DNA from: Desulfobulbus sp.
GTDB lineage: Bacteria > Desulfobacterota > Desulfobulbia > Desulfobulbales > Desulfobulbaceae
Assembly (NCBI GenBank): GCA_030600525.1
Contig: JAUVLX010000166.1
Coordinates: forward strand, 1 to 7,659
Length of the DNA: 7,659 nucleotides
Direction: 5' to 3'
Shown: in pieces, positions 1 to 5,139 of the stretch
Layout of the letters: every line of letters begins with the position of its first letter
How positions within the stretch are numbered: position 1 is the first letter of the stretch
Notes under the pieces: generated by a model
What the model saw: the letters and a program-made list of their open reading frames with translations, nothing else
Databases searched by the model: none
Told to the model about the DNA's origin: nothing
Translations under genes and position numbers: made by a program

Positions 1-708
1 GGGGGTGGCCATTCTGGTATCGTTACCCATGCGTAAATGTGCGGGGGGACCATCGGAGGTAGGACGTCGACCAATGGAGAACCACATGGGCAGGCCGCCG
101 ATGTTGTTCCAGTTGACGAATGCACGGTCTACATAAAGGGCACTGTCATTGGGGGTGCGGGTCACATTGCCGTCAAAAATGGGGAAACCACCAGCCAGGT
201 TATCTGGGGTTGACTGCATACCCCACGCCTTATACATGGCAAGGCGTCCTTTGAACTCCACGTTTTCAGTCGCTTTAACCCGCATGTTGAGGCGGAAGCG
301 GTTGGTAAGGATGGTGTCGTTTTCTTGATCTCCCATGGCTTGGGTAGCATAGGTGGGTTGGCCGTTTGCCATCCCGGTCATCCGCAGAGGCGTACCCGCT
401 TCAAACAGGTTGCTGGCACTGTAATAATCACCGCGGGCACGGAAGTCGCCGTAAAAGGTAAAACGAGCTGCCAGGTCCCATGACTCTGATTTTTCCTACA
501 TCAGGTCATCCATGTAATTATCTTTTTCACCGTATTCGGTCATTGCCTCGCTTTGTTCGGCCAACTGGGTTTTCAAGGCATCAAGCTGTCTTGCAAGTTC
601 TTCGATCTTGCCTTCCAGGTCTTGAGGTGTTTTGCCTGCGCCTGCAAAGGTTGTTGCTGGTAACGCCAGCAAACCCGCCAAAGCAAGCATGGACATTTTT
701 TTTACCAT
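1..708 (-). CDS. DUF3373-type outer-membrane beta-barrel protein, 3' end outside window, interrupted by an in-frame TAG
   Basis: The frame runs 236 codons from ATG at 708 to the left edge and is open except for TAG at codon 71. Residues 1-22 form a signal peptide (MVKKMSML..., then a hydrophobic core ending TTFA, cleavage probably before GAGK). Residues about 26-60 are a heptad-like coiled coil (DLEGKIEELARQLDALKTQL). After the TAG come WDLAARFTFYGDFRARGDYY, the RFRLNMRVKA and VEFKGRLAMYKAWG strands, and the conserved YVDRAFVNWNNIGG and SIGRRPTSDGPPAHLRMG blocks. These are typical of DUF3373, a functionally uncharacterised porin-like family of roughly 470-570 aa recalled mainly from Desulfobacterota and relatives. 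The expected location is the outer membrane, with the coiled coil in the periplasm. Start 708 is chosen over the in-frame ATG at 777 because of a strong Shine-Dalgarno and because the signal peptide begins there. It is monocistronic as far as seen. It could be a young pseudogene, a gene with a decoded amber codon, or carry a base error. Confidence 0.85.
496..498 (-). other. In-frame amber (TAG) codon inside the DUF3373 gene
   Basis: Reading leftward, the codons are GAT GAC CTG ATG TAG GAA AAA TCA GAG, translating MDDLM-stop-EKSESWDLAARF. The same frame continues for 165 sense codons after the TAG to the window edge, with recognisable family sequence and no frameshift. The TAG falls in the linker between the coiled coil and the first barrel strand. 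TAG is one base from CAG, AAG, GAG and TGG, so a single substitution or base-call error would restore a sense codon. Confidence 0.95.
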
Positions 709-712
709 GTTT

Positions 713-721
713 CCTCCTCCT
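713..721 (-). promoter_or_regulatory. Strong Shine-Dalgarno of the DUF3373 gene
   Basis: On the minus strand the nine bases AGGAGGAGG stand upstream of ATG 708 and give overlapping AGGAGG cores 4 and 7 bases from the start codon. They fix the start at 708 and exclude the longer in-frame ATG at 777, which would put about 23 non-signal residues ahead of an otherwise normal signal peptide. Confidence 0.85.
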
Positions 722-748
722 TTCTTCCTTCCCGTGAATTTCTGAAAC

Positions 749-763
749 CATATCGATAATATG
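749..763. promoter_or_regulatory. Third TATCGATA-containing inverted repeat in the leader
   Basis: The + strand reads CATAT-CGATA-ATATG, perfect 5-base arms around CGATA, containing the palindrome TATCGATA at 751-758. It lies in the predicted untranslated leader of the DUF3373 gene and shares the CGATA/TATCG core with the two promoter sites. AT-rich DNA makes chance occurrence more likely than for the other two. Confidence 0.25.
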
Positions 764-795
764 TATTTGCAGAACAAAATTTATAATTTGCAACC

Positions 796-805
796 GATAG
801 TATCG
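796..805. promoter_or_regulatory. Operator-like inverted repeat over the -10 box
   Basis: The + strand reads GATAGTATCG, the same half sites as at 829-839 without the central C. With the flanking C at 795 it forms CGATA-G-TATCG, a 5-base inverted repeat around one base. It covers the -10 hexamer, so a bound protein would be expected to repress. Confidence 0.4.
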
Positions 806-825
806 TTATAATAAAAGAAAGTCAA
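797..825 (-). promoter_or_regulatory. Probable sigma-70-type promoter of the DUF3373 gene
   Basis: On the minus strand, TTGACT (820-825, 5 of 6 to consensus) is followed by a 17-base spacer and TACTAT (797-802, 4 of 6). Transcription would start near 790, giving a leader of about 80 bases. The region is strongly AT-rich and lies between the clpA hairpin and the gene. The promoter is overlapped and flanked by GATAG/TATCG palindromes, suggesting it is controlled. Confidence 0.6.
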
Positions 826-828
826 TGT

Positions 829-839
829 GATAGCTATCG
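829..839. promoter_or_regulatory. Operator-like palindrome upstream of the -35 box
   Basis: The + strand reads GATAGCTATCG. GATAGCTATC is a perfect 10-base palindrome ending a few bases upstream of the -35 hexamer of the DUF3373 promoter. The same half sites occur again at 796-805, about 33 bases away between centres, or close to three helical turns. The binding protein is not identifiable. Confidence 0.4.
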
Positions 840-884
840 AAAGTATAAAAAATTGTACTCAGGGGGTGAGGCGGAAGGAGGAGG

Positions 885-919
885 CAACCACCGGATGCGG
901 ATGATGCATCCGGTGGTTG
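885..919 (-). terminator. Perfect 14-bp hairpin after clpA, probable 3' end or terminator
   Basis: Bases 885-898 are exactly complementary to 906-919 (CAACCACCGGATGC with its inverse), leaving a 7-base loop. The hairpin begins 9 bases after the clpA stop. No T-run follows on the minus strand (next come GCCTCCTCC... bases), nor on the plus strand, so classic intrinsic termination is not supported. The hairpin may protect the 3' end of the clpSA message or work with Rho. A T-rich stretch appears only about 30 bases later. Confidence 0.6.
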
Positions 920-928
920 ATGGGTTTG

Positions 929-3196
929 CTAATAGTAGCGAAAGGTCATTTTGTTGTTTTTCCGTCCGATCTTGACACTGCCGCCTTTTTTGAGGGCACC
1001 GAAAAGAATTTCGTCGGTCAGGGTGTCGCCGATTTCCTTCATGATCAGTCGCCGTATGGGACGAGCCCCGTAGGCCGGTTCATACCCCTCACTGGCAATC
1101 CAGCGCCGTGCACTGGGAGTTAAGGAAATTGAAATGTTTTTTTCAGACAGTTGGGCTTGCAGCTCAAGTGTCATTTTATCGACAACTTTTTCAACACTAT
1201 CTATGCCAAGGGAGGAAAAGCTGATAGTTGCATCAAGACGGTTGCGAAATTCCGGGGCAAAAAGATTTTTAATGGCTTTTTGCTCTTTCCCTTTAGAATC
1301 GCCTATAAAACCGATGGTCTGTTCACTCATCTCTCTGGCACCGGCATTGGTGGTCATGATGATAATGACGTTGCGGAAGTCTGCCCGTCGTCCTGCGTTA
1401 TCAGTGAGGGTGGAATGATCCATGACTTGGAGGAGAACTGAGAAGACATCCGGGTGCGCCTTTTCGATTTCATCAAGCAGCAGTACCGAATAGGGATGTT
1501 TGCGAATGGCATCGGTCAGTAGGCCTCCCTGATCAAATCCTACATAACCAGGGGGGGCACCAATAAGTCTTGCCACCGCATGTTTTTCCATATATTCACT
1601 CATGTCAAAACGCTCAAAGTGGATGGAAAGAGCTGCAGCCAGTTGCCTGGCGACCTCTGTCTTGCCGACTCCGGTCGGACCTGCAAAAAGGAATGACCCT
1701 GTGGGCGCCAATGGATTGCCAAGGCCAGCTCGGGAGCGCTTAACCGCCATGACAACGGCTTCAAGTGCTTTGTCCTGACCAAAGATGGTTGATTTCAACT
1801 TGCTGTTTAAGTTACGAAGGTCTTTCGTGTCATCACTCACCTTGCTGGAAACAGGTACCCTGGCCATTTTGGACACGATACGCTCTATATCCTTAACGCC
1901 CACTGTTTTGCCGGTTTTCCCCATTAACCGAAAAGAGGCACCGACCTCGTCCATAATATCAATGGCCTTGTCAGGAAGGAAGCGATCATTGATATACCTG
2001 TTAGCCAGTTCAGCTGTAGTGACAATGGCATTCTTGGAATAACGGACATTGTGATGCTCTTCGTAGCGAGGCTGCAACCCTTTTAAGATATTGCAGGTGT
2101 CGTCTACTGAAGGCTCTTCAATATCTATTTTTTGAAATCTGCGCGCCAGAGCCCTGTCTTTTTCGATATGATTTTTAAATTCTTCATAGGTTGTTGAACC
2201 TATGCAGCGGATGGTGCCCGCTTGCAATGCAGGTTTAAGAAGGTTTGAAGCATCCATGGAACCACCGCTGGTGGCACCTGCACCAATAATGGTGTGCATT
2301 TCGTCGATAAAGAGGATTGCGTTGTCCTTTTTTTCGATGGCAGCAACCACGTCTTTAAGCCGTTTTTCAAAGTCACCTCGATATTTGGTCCCCGCAACCA
2401 AGGTGCCTAGATCCAGCATATAGATTTCTGTGTCCTGGAGCAGGTCCGGCACTAGTTTATCCTTATCTGGGGGATCCGACTGGCGCGCTATCCCATCTTC
2501 GTAGATTCTGAGGGCAAGTCCTTCTGCCATAGCTGTTTTACCGACTCCGGGTTCACCCACCAGCAAGGGGTTGTTCTTTTTCCGGCGACAGAGTACTTGC
2601 ATCATCCTGTGCAGCTCACTGTCTCTGCCAATCAGAGGATCAATAGTTCCCTCTGCTGCTCTTTGGGCATAATTTACCGTAAAGTCCTGGAGAGCGTTGT
2701 TAGTGGCTTTTTGCTGTTTATTTTTGTTGGGGGTTGGCGGGGGCTGTTTGAGTGGCTCACTCTGCAACCCGTCTGGTAGACCGTGAGAAATATATTCAAC
2801 CACTTCCAGGCGACCAACTCCTTCTGAACCGAGAAAATAAACGGCATGGGAATCTGGTTCGGTCAGGATGGAAACAAGTACGTCACCAGTGTCGACCTGG
2901 TTTTTGCCACAACTCTGCACATGACTGACAGCCCTCTGCAAGACCCTGTTAAAGGCAACTGTTTGTGAGGGTTCGCTTTCGTTGTCTTTTAATACCGGCA
3001 TACCACTGGTAAAGAATTGCTCAAGCCTTTCCTTGATGTTGGTATTGTTGCCGCCGCACTTGTCAATGATGTGTCGGGCCAGTTCGTCATGGAGCAATCC
3101 GTAGAGCATGTGCTCCACGGTAACATATTCATGTTGTTGACTTCTAGCCTCTTTGATGGCCTTTATCAGTGCCAGTTCCAATTGTTTACTCAGCAT
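929..3196 (-). CDS. clpA: ATP-dependent Clp protease ATP-binding subunit ClpA
   Basis: ClpA is a hexameric double-ring AAA+ unfoldase that threads substrates into the ClpP peptidase in the cytoplasm. At 755 aa the protein is full length (E. coli ClpA is 758). The Clp N-domain spans residues 1-about 145, followed by a Pro/Lys/Gln-rich linker (about 148-166). D1 has Walker A GEPGVGKT (214-221), pore loop KYRG (271-274), Walker B ILFIDE (294-299) and the ALARRFQ arginine-finger segment (349-355). D2 has Walker A GPTGVGKT (506-513), pore loop GAPPGYVGFDQGG (546-558), Walker B VLLLDE (571-576) and sensor-2 GARPIRR (710-716). The ClpP-docking loop carries IGF (628-630) ahead of FAPEFRNRLD, marking a ClpP partner; clpP is not in the window. 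The start has AAGGA about 9 bases upstream. The gene lies 72 bases after clpS in the usual clpS-clpA order. It stops with TAG, and no other in-frame stop follows for more than 30 codons. Confidence 0.97.
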   Translation of the reverse strand: MLSKQLELALIKAIKEARSQQHEYVTVEHMLYGLLHDELARHIIDKCGGNNTNIKERLEQFFTSGMPVLKDNESEPSQTVAFNRVLQRAVSHVQSCGKNQVDTGDVLVSILTEPDSHAVYFLGSEGVGRLEVVEYISHGLPDGLQSEPLKQPPPTPNKNKQQKATNNALQDFTVNYAQRAAEGTIDPLIGRDSELHRMMQVLCRRKKNNPLLVGEPGVGKTAMAEGLALRIYEDGIARQSDPPDKDKLVPDLLQDTEIYMLDLGTLVAGTKYRGDFEKRLKDVVAAIEKKDNAILFIDEMHTIIGAGATSGGSMDASNLLKPALQAGTIRCIGSTTYEEFKNHIEKDRALARRFQKIDIEEPSVDDTCNILKGLQPRYEEHHNVRYSKNAIVTTAELANRYINDRFLPDKAIDIMDEVGASFRLMGKTGKTVGVKDIERIVSKMARVPVSSKVSDDTKDLRNLNSKLKSTIFGQDKALEAVVMAVKRSRAGLGNPLAPTGSFLFAGPTGVGKTEVARQLAAALSIHFERFDMSEYMEKHAVARLIGAPPGYVGFDQGGLLTDAIRKHPYSVLLLDEIEKAHPDVFSVLLQVMDHSTLTDNAGRRADFRNVIIIMTTNAGAREMSEQTIGFIGDSKGKEQKAIKNLFAPEFRNRLDATISFSSLGIDSVEKVVDKMTLELQAQLSEKNISISLTPSARRWIASEGYEPAYGARPIRRLIMKEIGDTLTDEILFGALKKGGSVKIGRKNNKMTFRYY

Positions 3197-3268
3197 AGTC
3201 TTTATCCTTATACAGAGACTGGACGCAATCTCTTTTGTTGGAGAATGGTCCGTTGTCCTCTGGTGGTG

Positions 3269-3586
3269 TTAACAGTCTTTTTCAAGAGAACATTTCAACG
3301 GGAATTGATTTTTTTGGGCCAAACGATGCACCTGGGATATTTTTGTTTCCCCTATCTCACGGGTATAAACACCCGCAACGCCCATTCCCTGGTGATGTAC
3401 ATCAAGCATTATTTTTGTGGCCTCGGTGCTGTCCTTGTTAAATATTGTTTCAAGAATCATCACGACAAAGTCCATGGTAGTGTAGTCGTCATTATGGAGC
3501 AGAACTTTAAAAAGTGGTGGTTCCTGCAGCTTGTTCTGGTTTTCTGCGAGAATATCACCTTGAAGGTTAGATTGTTCCTTGGTCAT
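3269..3586 (-). CDS. clpS: ATP-dependent Clp protease adaptor ClpS
   Basis: ClpS recognises N-terminal destabilising residues (N-degrons) and hands these substrates to the ClpA N-domain. The 105-aa length matches the family. A variable 20-residue tail, used in the family to engage the ClpA pore, precedes the core. The core shows LFKVLLHNDDYTTMDFV (25-41), then IMLDVHHQGMGVAGVYT (59-75) and a C-terminal PLKCSLEKDC end. By alignment from memory with E. coli ClpS, N32, D33, D34, T36, M38, M60 and H64 correspond to the N-degron pocket residues N34, D35, D36, T38, M40, M62 and H66, so the pocket looks intact. No good Shine-Dalgarno stands before ATG 3586. A probable promoter lies about 125 bases upstream. 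clpS and clpA are likely cotranscribed. Confidence 0.97.
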   Translation of the reverse strand: MTKEQSNLQGDILAENQNKLQEPPLFKVLLHNDDYTTMDFVVMILETIFNKDSTEATKIMLDVHHQGMGVAGVYTREIGETKISQVHRLAQKNQFPLKCSLEKDC

Positions 3587-3619
3587 TATGAACAGTTTCT
3601 TACTCTGATATTTGTGTAT

Positions 3620-3681
3620 GCTGCAAACCGTCTCTGAAGTCGATTGTGCAGCGTTATTTTTGTTGAATGAGTTGAAATAAC
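3620..3681 (-). promoter_or_regulatory. Two adjacent inverted repeats in the clpS leader
   Basis: GCTGCA (3620-3625) pairs with TGCAGC (3647-3652), and directly adjacent GTTATTT (3653-3659) pairs with AAATAAC (3675-3681). They would form two back-to-back stem-loops in the predicted clpS 5' leader. The stems are short (6 and 7 bp) and the second is AT-rich, so the energy is modest. No known riboswitch class is recognised. The rest of the 3587-3778 gap holds the promoter and no gene. Confidence 0.25.
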
Positions 3682-3717
3682 AACGAGGTTGGGCTTTTTC
3701 TCCCTTATATTACTTGT

Positions 3718-3745
3718 ATTGTAATGCTCTCCCCTGAATTTTCAA
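3718..3745 (-). promoter_or_regulatory. Probable sigma-70-type promoter of clpS-clpA
   Basis: On the minus strand, TTGAAA (3740-3745, 5 of 6) is separated by 16 bases from TACAAT (3718-3723, 5 of 6). The start of transcription would be near 3711, giving a leader of about 125 bases before clpS. It sits in the 192-base gap after holA. The -35 box reads CTTGAAA, like heat-shock promoters, but no CCCCAT-type -10 follows at the right distance, so a heat-shock sigma is not supported. Confidence 0.55.
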
Positions 3746-3778
3746 GTTTCCTTTCATGATGGAGGGCCATTGTTACCG

Positions 3779-5134
3779 CTACTGGGCAAGCATGGAGAGG
3801 AAAAGGTGTTGGAGAATTATTTGTGGAGTCAGAGGTGAACCCTTGAGCCGCATCTCTGTTTGCAGCAAGAGATGCAGCCAGTGCTGGAGCTGAGGTAAGG
3901 GGTGGTTCGCTGCTGTCTTGAATTGCATGTAGAGTGCATATGGGTGGCCGCTGAGTTCTTTTTTCCAGGTGGAGTGCTCTTTCAGCAGGGGCAGGCACTG
4001 ATTTTGAAAAGTGCTGGCAGACATGGAAGGGGTATAGCCGAAACGGGATTGTTCCTGAAGGGAGCGGAACAATAAAATTGAGCGGATTGTATTGCGCAGT
4101 GTTGCGATAAGGGCAAGGGGATGGAACCCGTTGGCCTGGAGCCTGTCTGCAATAAGAAGAACCTGCCTGAGATTTTTAGCCGTCAATGCGGTTGTCAATT
4201 CAAAAAGAGCTTCCTGGCGGGTCCTGCCCACCACTGCATCAAGGTCTTCCTGGGATATTTTTTGACGTTGCCCGATATAGAGCATGACCTTTCTCAGCTC
4301 CATGACCACTGCAACCGGGTGGAAGCCGACTCTTTCTATCAACCGATCAGCGACAGCTGGCACAATGGTTTTATCCATTTCTGTCAGTGTCTGTTGGATG
4401 AGTGCTAGAAGCACACTTTTTTGTTGTTTCTGTGCCTTGGCAGAGGAACCTGATTCAACACCGAGGTCCAACACAACATGGTGTTCTTTGAAATATTTGA
4501 AAAGTTTTTTTCGTTTATCAACCTCTTCGGCAATCAGGATCAAGATGTTGTTTGCAGGGATGTTTTCCTCAAGACACTCTATGAGCAGTTCTGCTGAGTT
4601 GGCAGCGCTTTTGATCTGCTTGTCAGGCTGTGAACGGATTACCAACAAGGCTTCAACCGTCCAGGAGATATCTCCGTCAGGTTTAGTGAAGCCGAAAGCG
4701 TGTTTCCACTGTTGAGGTGATAGTTGGCTGAGGTCATTATCAGCATTATCTGGTTTTATGCCTCCAGCACTGAGAAAAGCGCGGAGTGATCGTATTGCTT
4801 GTTCTGGTTTATTGGCTTCGTGGGCCTGTACGGCTTTTTTCCAGATATTTTGTGCAACTGTTTTTGAAAAAAAGAGTCGAGTATCAGTAACTTTGAAAAT
4901 TTGACGACCAGGAAGAAGGCTAAAACTACGCAGTTTGTACACTAGGGTTGCCGTGTCCTCACGCTCGCCGTCAACGGAATGGATTGTTCCAGGGGTCTGG
5001 AGGAGTTGTTTCTCAAGTTTTTCCACAGCGTCCTGACATAAATATCGTTCACCAAAAATGAGATAGACTTGGGCAGCATTACTGCCAGTCTGCTCCAGTA
5101 GCTTGGGGAGTGTTTCGCGGGTATAGACAGACAT
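3779..5134 (-). CDS. holA: DNA polymerase III subunit delta (HolA), with an extra internal segment
   Basis: Delta is the clamp-loader wrench that opens the beta sliding clamp in the DnaX complex during replication. At 451 aa it is about 100 residues longer than E. coli delta (343). The N-terminal region has VYLIFGERYL (23-32) where the family usually has its LL.G.e.yl block, then LRSFSLLPGRQIFKV (68-82), which contains the segment expected to touch the clamp. The normal fold resumes at AELLIECLEENIPANNILIL (181-200) and AEEVDKRKKLFKYF (202-215), followed by the helical middle domain (GFHPVAVVMELRKVMLYIG, 270-288; VGRTRQEALFEL, 302-313) and the C-terminal collar helices. Residues about 92-178 are an insert not found in E. 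coli delta. The gene starts 5 bases after the upstream stop, suggesting translational coupling. It ends TAG-CGG-TAA, so a second stop follows two codons on. Confidence 0.9.
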   Translation of the reverse strand: MSVYTRETLPKLLEQTGSNAAQVYLIFGERYLCQDAVEKLEKQLLQTPGTIHSVDGEREDTATLVYKLRSFSLLPGRQIFKVTDTRLFFSKTVAQNIWKKAVQAHEANKPEQAIRSLRAFLSAGGIKPDNADNDLSQLSPQQWKHAFGFTKPDGDISWTVEALLVIRSQPDKQIKSAANSAELLIECLEENIPANNILILIAEEVDKRKKLFKYFKEHHVVLDLGVESGSSAKAQKQQKSVLLALIQQTLTEMDKTIVPAVADRLIERVGFHPVAVVMELRKVMLYIGQRQKISQEDLDAVVGRTRQEALFELTTALTAKNLRQVLLIADRLQANGFHPLALIATLRNTIRSILLFRSLQEQSRFGYTPSMSASTFQNQCLPLLKEHSTWKKELSGHPYALYMQFKTAANHPLPQLQHWLHLLLQTEMRLKGSPLTPQIILQHLFLSMLAQ

Positions 5135-5139
5135 ACAGG

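Noticed and set aside
496..498. Selenocysteine or programmed frameshift at the DUF3373 break
   Set aside because: The codon is TAG rather than TGA, and both flanking segments are in the same frame, so neither selenocysteine insertion nor a frameshift is needed.
496..777. A separate 93-aa small secreted protein ending at the TAG
   Set aside because: The frame continues after the TAG with conserved DUF3373 barrel sequence, and the real start is ATG 708 with AGGAGGAGG upstream, so this is the 5' part of a larger gene.
3017..3637. A 206-aa plus-strand ORF across clpS and the clpA start
   Set aside because: It is antisense to two clearly conserved genes and shows no recognisable protein features; it is a shadow frame.
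3740..3746. Heat-shock (sigma-32) promoter before clpS
   Set aside because: CTTGAAA matches the -35 element, but no CCCCAT-like -10 follows at 13-15 bases; a sigma-70-like TACAAT at 16 bases fits better.
3705..3998. A 97-aa minus-strand ORF running from holA into the clpS upstream gap
   Set aside because: It is mostly an alternative frame of the holA 3' end, rich in Pro/Ala/Thr without a family signature; the part in the gap overlaps the clpS promoter.
4284..4715. A 143-aa plus-strand ORF inside holA
   Set aside because: It lies wholly antisense to conserved delta-subunit sequence, has low-complexity Ser-rich translation and no ribosome binding site of note.
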